The position numbers and the translations under genes are program-made. A stretch of 64,000 bases of DNA from Rhizobium sp. (GTDB taxonomy: Bacteria > Pseudomonadota > Alphaproteobacteria > Rhizobiales > Rhizobiaceae). The notes below the pieces were generated by a model that was not told the DNA's origin, searched no databases, and saw only the letters and a program-made list of their open reading frames with translations. Positions 7,711-15,877 of the stretch are shown piece by piece (positions within the stretch are counted from its first letter, which is position 1; each line of letters begins with the position of its first letter). Location: the NCBI GenBank assembly GCA_002796995.1, contig PEKW01000002.1, positions 289,406-353,405 on the forward strand. Reading direction: 5' to 3'.

Positions 7711-9421
7711 CAAGGGTGTAACGCCCGCCCGCATGGCCCCTCTCGCCAAGCTGCCGGTCTTCTGGTCGCTGGAGGGCAAACGCGTCGTCGTCGCCGGCGG
7801 CTCGGACGCCGCCGCCTGGAAGGCGGAACTGTTGGCCGCCTGCGGGGCGGAGGTGCATGTCTATTGCGCCGAGGACGTGCTGTCGGATGTCATGCGGGGG
7901 CTGATCGGGCAGACGATCGCTCCTTTGCCCGAAAGTATCCAGCCGCCACCCCCCTCTGTCCTGCCGGACATCTCCCCCTCAAGGGGGGAGATCGGCAGGA
8001 GGCGGCGTGGTTGCTCCCCTTCTTGGGTCGATAGTGCCGATGCGCTTTCGGTGAAAGCATCCCCGGATGCCAACGAGGGTCGACGTTGGACGAAGACGCC
8101 AGCGGTCGCATTGATCTCCCCCCGTGAGGGGGAGATGTCCGGCAGGACAGAGGGGGGTAACCATGCATGTCGAGGCCAGATTCTCCATCACCCTGAAGCC
8201 TGGCACCCCACGATCTTCACGAGCGCCACTCTCGCCCTTGCCGACTGCGAAACCGAAGAGGACGCCCGTGCCTTCTTCACCGCCGCCGTTGCCGCCGGCG
8301 TGCCGGTCAACATCATCGACAAGCCGGCCTATTGCCAGTTCCAGTTCGGCTCGATCGTCAACCGCTCGCCCGTCATCGTGTCGATCTCGACCGACGGTGC
8401 CGCCCCGATCCTCGCCCAGGCGATCCGCCGCCGTATCGAGACCCTGCTGCCGGCCGCGCTGAAGCAATGGGCGGAACTGGCCCAGGCGCTGCGGGAGCGC
8501 GTCAGCGACAGGCTCGCCCCCGGCCAGCCGCGTCGCGCCTTCTGGGAACGCTTCGTCGACCGGGCCTTTGCCGGAAACCAGCCGCCAGGCGAGGATGCAG
8601 CTCGAACCCTCCTCGCCGATGCCGAAAGGCTCGGCGGCGCGCCAGCCACCGGCCGCGTCACGCTGGTCGGCGCCGGCCCCGGCGACGCCGAGCTTTTGAC
8701 GCTCAAGGCCGTGCGCGCACTTCAGGCCGCCGATGTCATCCTGTTTGACGATCTCGTCTCCGAAGAGGTGCTGGAGCTTGCCCGCCGGGAGGCCAAGCGC
8801 CTGCTGGTCGGCAAACGCGGGGGCCGGACAAGCTGCAGGCAGGAGGACATCAACGACATGATGGTCAGGCTGGCCAAGGCCGGCAAACGCGTCGTGCGCC
8901 TGAAGTCCGGCGATCCGATGATCTTTGGCCGGGCAGGGGAGGAGATCGCACGGCTTGAGGCAGAGGGCATTCCGGTCGATGTCGTGCCGGGCATCACGGC
9001 CGCCAGCGCCATGGCCTCGCGCCTCGGCCTGTCGCTCACCCATCGCGATCATGCGCAGTCGGTGCGCTTCGTCACCGGCCATTCGCGCGACGGAGGGTTG
9101 CCGAAGGACATGGACTGGTCTTCGCTGGCCGATCCGCGCACCACCAATGTCTTCTATATGGGCGGCCGGACGGCGCCGCTGATCGCCGCGCGGCTGATCG
9201 GCGAAGGCGCAAGCCCCGCGACCCCCGTCGTCATAGTCAGCAATGTCAGCCGCCCGACGGAACGCCAGTGGCGCGGCACGCTGGACAATATCGGTGAGGG
9301 AATCGCGCTGATCGGTTATGACGACCCGGTGCTGATTGCCATCGGCGGCAGTCTCGGGGCGGCCATCCGGTCAGCGGAACCTGCAGGGTCTTTGCGCGGC
9401 GGGTGGGCAACCGGGTGCTGA
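7682..9421 (+). CDS. cysG: Siroheme synthase (trifunctional CysG) with an in-frame repeat insertion
   Basis: CysG makes siroheme, the cofactor of NirB, from uroporphyrinogen III. The N-terminal half is the precorrin-2 dehydrogenase/ferrochelatase domain (Rossmann motif VVVAGGSDAAAWKAE at about 35-49). The C-terminal half, from about residue 323, is the SAM-dependent uroporphyrinogen methyltransferase (TLVGAGPGDAELLTLKA, RLKSGDPMIFGRAGEE, PGITAASA, LTHRDHAQSVRFVTGH). Residues 90-159 have no counterpart in CysG. They are encoded by a family B palindromic repeat of exactly 70 codons lying in a Rossmann-domain loop, so the frame stays open. The start at 7682 overlaps nasA by 29 bp; ATGs at 7631 and 7733 are alternatives. 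Whether the first domain still works is unknown. Confidence 0.88.
   Translation: MDARSLPLNDKGVTPARMAPLAKLPVFWSLEGKRVVVAGGSDAAAWKAELLAACGAEVHVYCAEDVLSDVMRGLIGQTIAPLPESIQPPPPSVLPDISPSRGEIGRRRRGCSPSWVDSADALSVKASPDANEGRRWTKTPAVALISPREGEMSGRTEGGNHACRGQILHHPEAWHPTIFTSATLALADCETEEDARAFFTAAVAAGVPVNIIDKPAYCQFQFGSIVNRSPVIVSISTDGAAPILAQAIRRRIETLLPAALKQWAELAQALRERVSDRLAPGQPRRAFWERFVDRAFAGNQPPGEDAARTLLADAERLGGAPATGRVTLVGAGPGDAELLTLKAVRALQAADVILFDDLVSEEVLELARREAKRLLVGKRGGRTSCRQEDINDMMVRLAKAGKRVVRLKSGDPMIFGRAGEEIARLEAEGIPVDVVPGITAASAMASRLGLSLTHRDHAQSVRFVTGHSRDGGLPKDMDWSSLADPRTTNVFYMGGRTAPLIAARLIGEGASPATPVVIVSNVSRPTERQWRGTLDNIGEGIALIGYDDPVLIAIGGSLGAAIRSAEPAGSLRGGWATGC
7949..8158. repeat. Palindromic repeat, family B, inserted inside cysG
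   Basis: The left 45 bp are identical to the left end of the element at 4851-5027, and the right arm (gatctcccccc ... ggaggggggt type) matches its right end closely. The 210-bp length is a multiple of three and the element begins on a codon boundary. It is therefore translated as a proline-, serine- and arginine-rich 70-residue segment (residues 90-159 of the protein from 7682). The central spacer differs from that of the nirD-nasA copy. Confidence 0.85.
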
Positions 9422-9423
9422 AA

Positions 9424-10443
9424 TTATGATTTTGGGGATTTGGAGCGGCCGATCCCCTCGGCGAATTCTGCGCCGGCCTCGCGTAGAATGTTCACGAGTT
9501 CTAGAGATGCCTGATGCGCTGACAACGCTTCATCACGACTGCAGAGCTCGTCACCATATCGGATGGCTGGCTTGCACTGAATCGCGGTTACCTGGGCATG
9601 AGCGTCAAAGACTAGACCGGAATCAGCAAGTATCTGGGTAAGCTCTGTTAACTCATGCGTGAACTTGAGTTTTCCGCCACCCAGGTCGATTGCCGCTTTC
9701 AATACCTTTTCGGCTGCTTGGAGCGAAGCCCATTTCGATTCTCCATACCGCCCACCGCGTGCCATCAAATTGTTGACCGCTACTTCGACGTCTCCACGGG
9801 CGATCGACATCAGTCGGTGTTTTGTACTCTCAAGCGTGTAAGCGGCCGGTAGCGCCGTTTGAAACGCTTTTTCGATCGTTGCCAACGCGGAATCCGATAA
9901 CCTCGCGGCCTTTGAGGGGGTTAGCTCCTCGAGGAGTTGGACGATGTTGCATGTCACGGGGCCACGACCCACGCCTGGATTGGCTAACCATGCGCGCGTC
10001 AAGACAAAGTTCACGCTTCCGAATATACGTGGCACACGTAATTCATATATATCGCCATCTACGTAAACCACCATACGCCCGGGACAGGGATTTGTCTTAA
10101 GTCGGTCACCGTAGTTCTCCGTGTACCATCGGTGAATTGCTTCACCCAACGCCACGTTCTCCTGGAGTTCGGGTGGCAGGCGAACCTGCGGAGCGGCGAT
10201 TGGAATTGGAATGCCATATTTCACTGCGACTTCGCGTATAGCCAACATCGGGCGCGAAGGAATATCAATTCCCTCGTTTGCGAGCTTGCAGTCGATCTCC
10301 GCCATCATGATATCAAATGGCGGCCCGTGTTCAGGTGGTCTTCCTTGCTTCATCGATGCTCCGATTGCAAACAGCGTTTCGCGCAATCTAGAATTAACCA
10401 TCAAACACGTTGGCGTGGGAAGCCCATGATTATTAGGATTCAC
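9424..10443 (-). CDS. Orphan protein with a HEPN-like C-terminal domain
   Basis: I do not recognise this 339-residue protein as a named family. The C-terminal third (about 225-325) reads like a HEPN helical domain: a SLQAAEKVLKAAIDLGG helix, a conserved H-E-L-T-E-L step, then AIRYGDE and a final helix of alternating alanines. The RxxxxH ribonuclease motif of toxic HEPN proteins is not evident. The N-terminal part has no clear domain. Base composition is close to 50% GC, well below the flanking genes, and tRNA-Thr lies 170 bp upstream, both consistent with recent acquisition. The 3' end almost abuts cysG, tail to tail. Function is unknown. Confidence 0.65.
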   Translation of the reverse strand: MNPNNHGLPTPTCLMVNSRLRETLFAIGASMKQGRPPEHGPPFDIMMAEIDCKLANEGIDIPSRPMLAIREVAVKYGIPIPIAAPQVRLPPELQENVALGEAIHRWYTENYGDRLKTNPCPGRMVVYVDGDIYELRVPRIFGSVNFVLTRAWLANPGVGRGPVTCNIVQLLEELTPSKAARLSDSALATIEKAFQTALPAAYTLESTKHRLMSIARGDVEVAVNNLMARGGRYGESKWASLQAAEKVLKAAIDLGGGKLKFTHELTELTQILADSGLVFDAHAQVTAIQCKPAIRYGDELCSRDEALSAHQASLELVNILREAGAEFAEGIGRSKSPKS

Positions 10444-10615
10444 TTGGCGGAAAACGAGAGGTGCAGCTTCTAGCCGCTAAATTCGACCTGAGGCAAACTC
10501 GAGGTACCTCATGCTTCCTTTGAGTCGTGGCGGCCCGATAGGAACCCGCAAGTGCAGATGCGGGATTCTGCTGAACGCAGCGTTAGGTCAAGGCTCTGAT
10601 CTATCTTACGAGAAG

Positions 10616-10691
10616 TGGTGCCGCTTGCAGGACTCGAACCTGCGACCCCATCATTACGAATGATGTGCTCTACCACCTGAGCTAAAGCGGC
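10616..10691 (-). tRNA. tRNA-Thr (anticodon CGT)
   Basis: On the minus strand the sequence folds as a complete cloverleaf. The 7-bp acceptor stem GCCGCTT/AAGCGGC is followed by discriminator A and an encoded CCA. The anticodon stem CATCA/TGATG encloses the loop TTCGTAA, giving anticodon CGT, which reads ACG. The T-arm carries GGTTCGAGTCC. It is 76 nt including CCA. Confidence 0.97.
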
Positions 10692-10824
10692 CAACGCGAA
10701 CCGCAGCGCGTGCGGTTCGTTGATCTGTCGGCGCTGATACAGGCATCGCGCCGGAAATTCAAGCCGGGAATTTCGGCTCCGGCGGTTTTCCCGCTTCCAC
10801 GGTCCTAGCCCCCCGGATGAGACC

Positions 10825-11784
10825 CTAAAGCGCGAGGCGGGCGCGGGCGGCCTTGTATTCGCGCTCCAGCCGGTCGACGACGGCGGCGACCGGTTCCACC
10901 GCCTTGACCGCGCCGATCCCCTGGCCGCAGCCCCAGATGTCCTTCCACGCCTTGGCGCCGGTGGTCGCCTTGTCGAAATCCATCTTCGACGGGTCGGCGA
11001 CCGGCAGATTGTCCGGGTCCATGCCGGCGGCGATGATCGACGATTTCAGGTAGTTGCCGTGGATACCGGTGAAATAGTTGGAATAGACGATGTCGTTTGC
11101 ATGGGCCTCGACGATCGCCTGCTTGTAGGCGTCCGATGCGCGCGCCTCGGTCGTGGCGATGAAGGGCGAGCCGATATAGGCCATGTCGGCGCCCATGGCC
11201 TGGGCGGCGAGAATGGCGCCGCCGGTCGAGATCGCGCCGGCCAGCAGCAGCGGCCCGTCGAACCATTCGCGGATTTCCTGGATCAGCGCGAAGGGCGACA
11301 GCGTGCCGGCATGGCCGCCCGCGCCGGTCGCCACTGCGATCAGGCCGTCGGCGCCCTTGCGGATCGCCGAATTGGCGTGTCGGTTGTTGATCACGTCGTG
11401 CAGCACGATGCCGCCATAGGAATGCACGGCGGCATTGACCTCCGGCACGGCGCCGAGCGAGGAGATGACGATCGGCACCTTGTATTTCACGCACATCATC
11501 AGATCATGCTCCAGCCTCTTGTTGGAGGTGTGGACGATCTGGTTGACGGCGAAGGGGGCGGCCGGGCGATCCGGGTTCTTGGCATCGTGGTTCGCGAGTT
11601 CCTCGGTGATCTCGGCCAGCCATTCGTCCAGCTGGGCCTCCGGCCGGGCGTTGAGCGCCGGGAAGGAGCCGACAATGCCGGCCTTGCACTGCGCCAGCGT
11701 CAGCGCGGGGTGGGAGATGATGAACAGTGGCGAGGCCACCACCGGAAGCCTGAGATGTTCGGAAAGGACCGGCGGAAGCGCCAT
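10825..11784 (-). CDS. Nitronate monooxygenase (2-nitropropane dioxygenase family)
   Basis: This 319-residue FMN-dependent TIM-barrel enzyme oxidises alkyl nitronates to carbonyl compounds and nitrite. The phosphate-binding GAGGHAG segment, with the histidine used as catalytic base in class I enzymes, is at about residues 178-184. A second glycine-rich FMN loop, LLAGAISTGGAI, follows at about 199-210. The start ATG is preceded at 18-40 bp by an inverted repeat, TTGACGTTT...AAACGTAAT on the coding strand. It closely resembles the one before the acyl-CoA dehydrogenase gene at 57433. That shared operator suggests a role linked to lipid or branched-chain catabolism instead of nitrate use. Confidence 0.85.
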   Translation of the reverse strand: MALPPVLSEHLRLPVVASPLFIISHPALTLAQCKAGIVGSFPALNARPEAQLDEWLAEITEELANHDAKNPDRPAAPFAVNQIVHTSNKRLEHDLMMCVKYKVPIVISSLGAVPEVNAAVHSYGGIVLHDVINNRHANSAIRKGADGLIAVATGAGGHAGTLSPFALIQEIREWFDGPLLLAGAISTGGAILAAQAMGADMAYIGSPFIATTEARASDAYKQAIVEAHANDIVYSNYFTGIHGNYLKSSIIAAGMDPDNLPVADPSKMDFDKATTGAKAWKDIWGCGQGIGAVKAVEPVAAVVDRLEREYKAARARLAL

Positions 11785-11801
11785 GGGAAACCTCGCTAGA
11801 T

Positions 11802-11824
11802 ATTACGTTTACGGAAACGTCAAT
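11802..11824 (-). promoter_or_regulatory. Operator-like palindrome before nitronate monooxygenase
   Basis: The arms ACGTTT and AAACGT surround a 4-base centre, extended by TTGA/TAAT on the outside. The site starts 18 bp upstream of the gene start and shares ACGTTTAC-N2-AAACGTCAAT with the site at 57345-57366. It resembles, from memory, the operators described for LiuR-type MerR regulators of acyl-CoA catabolism. The regulator itself is not in the window. Confidence 0.55.
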
Positions 11825-12082
11825 AAACTAGCAGAAGCCGGGCCGAAGGAAAAGACCGTCGCCGGCGTCGCGCGCCGAAGCAGCCGGTCTCTTGAACGTA
11901 GGCACGGTCTCCCGAGGCAGGCACAGGGGTGAGGTGAACGATCCTCATGGCCGCCACTTTCTTCTGCGTATCAGGTGTAACACAGATGGCGGGGCTTGCG
12001 GATTGCGCCTCCAGCCGTTACCGAATCGTTAAAACCACAATTGTGGGCGGAACAGTTGCCGCCGGCAGGAGCAGGATCGCCT

Positions 12083-13312
12083 TTGAACGGATTGGAAACG
12101 GCAATCAGAAACGCTCTCGAGCGCTCGGATCGCACCAATGCGGAAACCCGCGCCCGGATCTACCAGTCGGCGCGCCAGGCGCTGGAAAGCGGGTTGCGCA
12201 AGCAGAACATCAACGACGCCGAAACGGTCGCCCATCAGCGCCATCGGCTCGAGGCGCTGATCCACGCGATCGAGCAGGAAGAGCGCAGCCGTCTCGACGA
12301 CGCGGTGAGCCCGCCGGAACCGCCGATGCGCCCCGCAGCCGCCGAAGCGCCGGCGCCCGCTCCCGTTTCCGCGCCGCCGGTCGCATCGCCCATGACGGCC
12401 TCGCCCCGTGCCGAGCCCCGATTCGGCGAGCCGGCTCCCCAGCCGCGTTCGCCCGCCAATGCCGGCGAAGGCCTGGCCGCATCCCGTGAGCATCGCGCCG
12501 AGCCGTCGATCGACGAACCGGAGCGTCGCCCCTCCATCGAGGAGGTCGACCAGGCGATCGAGGTGCGCGCCGAGGCGCCGATCCGGCCGCGCAAGCCACG
12601 CCGCGGTGTCTATTCGCGCCTGTTCGCGCTTTCCGTTCTGTTCGCCACGCTCGGTATGGGCGCCTGGTGGGTCTATTCGACCGGCCTGCTGCTGTCCGAG
12701 GCGGAGCGCGACACCAGCGTGCCCAACCCACCGCCGCGCGCCGAGGCGGAGGATTTCACCGGCGCCGAGCCGGCGGCTCAGCCGGCCAACAACCAATCCG
12801 CCACCAACCAGCCCGCCGAGACGACCGCCGAGCCGCGCGCGCTCGATACGCAGAGCGGCTTTTCCGACAGCTGGCTGCAGGTGTTCGAACCGAAGCAGAT
12901 TTCCGCCATCCGCGCCCGTGGCAATGCTCTCGTCGATGTCGTTTCGGCAAGCGACGGCACCGCCATTCAGGTGACGTCGCGCAGCCCCGATGACGACGGC
13001 AGCGCCGAGATCACCGTGCCGACCGAGGCGCTGCAGGAGATGGCGGGCCGCACCTCGACGATCGCGGTTACCCTGCAGTCGGCCGACGACAAGCCGGTGC
13101 AGATATCGGTTGCCTGCGATTTTGGCCGCCTGGGTAACTGCGCCCGCCACCGCTTCACCGTCAATCCGGAAAAATCCGACGTGCTGTTCCGCGTCTCGTT
13201 CGATCGCACCATGGCGCCGGGCACCGCCGGCCACCTGCTGTTGAACGCAGATCTCGGCGGCACCGGTCGCGGCGTCAATCTCTACTCTGTGCGCATCCTG
13301 CCGGGCGAATAG
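12083..13312 (+). CDS. Conserved rhizobial single-pass membrane protein, function unknown
   Basis: The chosen TTG start gives 409 residues beginning MNGLETAIRNALERS and follows AGGAG at 12067-12071. A longer in-frame reading from another TTG at 11996 has no better site. The N-terminal 75 residues are charged and helical, then a long proline/alanine-rich linker leads to one membrane segment (about 184-202, SRLFALSVLFATLGMGAWW). The C-terminal domain of about 150 residues is predicted to be periplasmic. It contains two cysteines (CDFGRLGNC) and a beta-rich pattern. Similar proteins are common in Rhizobiales but I know of no assigned role. Confidence 0.8.
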   Translation: MNGLETAIRNALERSDRTNAETRARIYQSARQALESGLRKQNINDAETVAHQRHRLEALIHAIEQEERSRLDDAVSPPEPPMRPAAAEAPAPAPVSAPPVASPMTASPRAEPRFGEPAPQPRSPANAGEGLAASREHRAEPSIDEPERRPSIEEVDQAIEVRAEAPIRPRKPRRGVYSRLFALSVLFATLGMGAWWVYSTGLLLSEAERDTSVPNPPPRAEAEDFTGAEPAAQPANNQSATNQPAETTAEPRALDTQSGFSDSWLQVFEPKQISAIRARGNALVDVVSASDGTAIQVTSRSPDDDGSAEITVPTEALQEMAGRTSTIAVTLQSADDKPVQISVACDFGRLGNCARHRFTVNPEKSDVLFRVSFDRTMAPGTAGHLLLNADLGGTGRGVNLYSVRILPGE

Positions 13313-13329
13313 GCTGCCCGGCCGCCACC

Positions 13330-14217
13330 TCAGCCCTTGTCCAGGAAGTCCGGACCCGAGCCGATGATCTTCTTGTCGAGCTTGCCGATCTTGCCCTCAT
13401 CCTTGCCTTCGTAATCGAGCGACAGCAGGATGTGGCGGATCAGGTTCAGCCGCGCGCGCCGCTTGTCGTTCGCCTTGATCACCGTCCAGGGCGCATGGTC
13501 TGTATGCGTCTCCTTCAGCATGCGGTCGCGCTTCTCGGTATAGTCGTCCCATTTGTCGAGCGCGGCGATGTCCATCGACGACAGTTTCCACATTTTCAGC
13601 GGATCGTGGCGCCGGTCGTGGAAGCGCTCCAGCTGCATCTTGCGGCCAATGTCCAGCCAGAACTTGAAGAAGTGGATGTCATCCTGCTCGACGAGCTTTT
13701 CGAAGCGCGGCGCCTGCTTGAGAAAATCCTCGTATTGCTCCGGCGTGCAGAAGCCCATGACCGGTTCGACGCCGGCGCGGTTGTACCAGGACCGGTCGAA
13801 CAGCACGAACTCGCCTCGGCTCGGGAAATGCGGGACATAGCGCTGGAAATACCATTGCCCGGCTTCCGTCTCTGTCGGCTTGGTCAGCGCCACCACCCGG
13901 GCGGAGCGCGGATTCATGTAAGAGAGGGTCGCGTGGATCGAGCCGCCCTTGCCGGCGGCGTCGCGCCCCTCGAGCAGCGCCATGACCCGCTGCCCGGTCT
14001 TCTGCTGCCAGAACTGCACCTTGACGAGTTCGATCTGCAGCTTCTCCAGATCGCTCTCATACTCGTCCTCGTCCATCTTCTTGTCGTAGGGGAAATTCCC
14101 CGAGGCAAGGGATTCGTCGTCGATCCACTTCGGCAGTTTCGGATCGTCGATGTCGTAGATGCGCGTCTCGCCGTCGATCTTCAGTTCGACGGCGCGGCTT
14201 TCCGGTGCTGTATCCAT
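13330..14217 (-). CDS. ppk2: Polyphosphate kinase 2 (PPK2 family)
   Basis: PPK2 moves phosphate between polyphosphate and nucleoside diphosphates. The 295-residue single-domain form has the P-loop [12 protein letters not shown], the [16 protein letters not shown] segment and the lid region [15 protein letters not shown]. These are the hallmarks of the family. A longer reading to 14370 would add 51 residues without conservation. I chose the ATG at 14217 because a GGGAG site precedes it. The gene is divergent from phoR and its product fits the phosphate block that follows. Confidence 0.93.
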   Translation of the reverse strand: MDTAPESRAVELKIDGETRIYDIDDPKLPKWIDDESLASGNFPYDKKMDEDEYESDLEKLQIELVKVQFWQQKTGQRVMALLEGRDAAGKGGSIHATLSYMNPRSARVVALTKPTETEAGQWYFQRYVPHFPSRGEFVLFDRSWYNRAGVEPVMGFCTPEQYEDFLKQAPRFEKLVEQDDIHFFKFWLDIGRKMQLERFHDRRHDPLKMWKLSSMDIAALDKWDDYTEKRDRMLKETHTDHAPWTVIKANDKRRARLNLIRHILLSLDYEGKDEGKIGKLDKKIIGSGPDFLDKG

Positions 14218-14429
14218 GCTTTTTCTCCCGCGCGCCGCGGCCGGCGCCGGGCGAAGTCTAGTCAGGCCATATTTGCCGCACGGATTCAAGCCCTTGCTTA
14301 TATCCGCCGGCGACGCGACGGTCGGGGAAAACCCCGGTGCGTTATGGTGCGGCCCGCAAACATCTGTCATGAATCGACGCTATGAGGGCAGTTTGATGAT
14401 CGGGCACGAGACATGAAGGCGGACGCCTC

Positions 14430-15683
14430 TTGAGCGGAAATTCCTTTGGCTGGCGAATTCTGGTGCGGCGCGCCGTGTCCGGCTGGGCCTATCTCGTCGC
14501 CGCCGCGCTCGTCTCGCTCGCGGCCTACCTCTCCGGCGCCGAGCCGGCCTTCGCCGCCATTCTCTTCGGCCTGTCGGTCGTCGCCATCCTGTTGCGCAAT
14601 GGCGTGGACCAGCCCGTCACCCGACCCGAGATCACGCGTGCGCCGGCGCCAGTGGAAAAGGCCGACGCGTCTGGTCCGGTGATTTCCGCCGTCCTCGGCG
14701 CCATCGAACTGCCGGTCTTCGTCCTTGGCCGCGACGCCGTCCTGCGGGAGCAGAACCGCGCGGCGGAAAAGGCCTTCGGCGCGCTCGAGCCCGGTCTCCA
14801 CATCTCGGCGCGGTTCCGATCGCCGAGCGTTCTCGACATGGTGCGCGAGACGATCGCCACCGACGAGCCGAACCAGATCGAGCATTCCGAGCGGCTTCCC
14901 TCCGAGCGGGTCTATATCGTCCGCATCGCGCCGCTCCATATAGAAGGCGCGCGGGAGGACCTCTTCCTGCTGTCGTTCAAGGACATATCCGAACTGCGCC
15001 GCATCGACCGCATGCGCAGCGATTTCGTCGCCAATGCCAGCCACGAACTGCGCACGCCGCTCGCCTCCCTGCGCGGCTTCATCGAGACCATGCAGGGGCC
15101 GGCCCGCGCCGACCCCAAGGCGCAGGAGCGCTTCCTCGCCATCATGCTGGACCAGGCCAACCGCATGAGCCGTCTGGTCGACGACCTGCTGTCGCTCTCC
15201 AGGCTGGAGCTGAAGGCGCATATCGCTCCCGACCAGATGGTCGATCTCGTGCCCGTCATCGGCCATGTGCGCGACAGCCTGGCGCCGCTCGCTTCGGATC
15301 TCGAAGTCGAAATCCGCCTTCACGTGCCAGACGGCAAGGTCGAGGTGCTGGGCGATCGGGACGAGCTCGTCCAGGTGTTCGAGAACCTGATCGAGAACGC
15401 CTGCAAATACGGCCAGGAGGGCAAGGTCGTCGACGTCTACGTCCGCAATCCTGCCGGCGGCTCGGTCGAAGTCAGCATCGTCGACCATGGTCCGGGCATT
15501 CCGGCCGAACACGTGCCGCGCCTGACGGAGCGCTTCTACCGGGTCAGCGTGACCGACAGCCGCTCGAAGAAAGGCACCGGATTGGGGCTGGCGATCGTCA
15601 AGCACATCCTCACCCGCCACCGCGCCAGGCTCATTGTCCGCTCGGAAATCGACCAGGGAACCGAGTTCACCGTGCGTTTTTGA
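14430..15683 (+). CDS. phoR: Phosphate regulon sensor histidine kinase PhoR
   Basis: PhoR is the membrane sensor kinase that phosphorylates PhoB when phosphate is low. The 417-residue protein has hydrophobic segments at about 12-55, then a PAS-like region. A HisKA box follows with the phospho-acceptor H205 in NASHELRTPLASL. The HATPase domain shows the N box (ENLIENACKYG), G1 (DHGPGIP) and G2 (GTGLGLAIVKH). Translation appears to begin at TTG 14430, overlapping a six-codon reading frame that starts at ATG 14413. The pst genes and phoB lie downstream on the same strand. Confidence 0.93.
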   Translation: MSGNSFGWRILVRRAVSGWAYLVAAALVSLAAYLSGAEPAFAAILFGLSVVAILLRNGVDQPVTRPEITRAPAPVEKADASGPVISAVLGAIELPVFVLGRDAVLREQNRAAEKAFGALEPGLHISARFRSPSVLDMVRETIATDEPNQIEHSERLPSERVYIVRIAPLHIEGAREDLFLLSFKDISELRRIDRMRSDFVANASHELRTPLASLRGFIETMQGPARADPKAQERFLAIMLDQANRMSRLVDDLLSLSRLELKAHIAPDQMVDLVPVIGHVRDSLAPLASDLEVEIRLHVPDGKVEVLGDRDELVQVFENLIENACKYGQEGKVVDVYVRNPAGGSVEVSIVDHGPGIPAEHVPRLTERFYRVSVTDSRSKKGTGLGLAIVKHILTRHRARLIVRSEIDQGTEFTVRF

Positions 15684-15744
15684 CATAAAACTCGGGCGTC
15701 CGGATCCGTCATTCTGAAAAGCGCAGCAAAATCAGCATGATGAA

Positions 15745-15773
15745 TTGTCACAAATGTTTCATCGAACTGACAT
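15745..15773 (+). promoter_or_regulatory. Pho box (three 7-bp units) upstream of pstS
   Basis: Three PhoB-type half-sites occur at an exact 11-bp period: TTGTCAC (15745-15751), GTTTCAT (15756-15762) and CTGACAT (15767-15773). AT-rich 4-bp spacers separate them. The pattern matches the known CTGTCAT-N4 tandem repeat to which PhoB binds. It lies 105 bp before the pstS start and points downstream, so it should drive pstSCAB-phoU-phoB in phosphate starvation. Confidence 0.85.
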
Positions 15774-15877
15774 AAAAGCGTGGGGGAAGGGTCGGTATGA
15801 ACGGCGTGCTGATCTTTGGCGGACAACGCTGAACTTGGTCGCATCGACCCACCAGCCCAATGACGGGAGAAATCTAA

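Noticed and set aside
9424..10691. Integrated island with att duplication at tRNA-Thr
   Set aside because: I could not find a copy of the tRNA 3' end at the far side of the low-GC gene, and no integrase is present.
14364..14370. A CTGTCAT half-site before phoR
   Set aside because: The neighbouring unit 11 bp on (CGACGCT) is not Pho-like, so there is no convincing Pho box for phoR.
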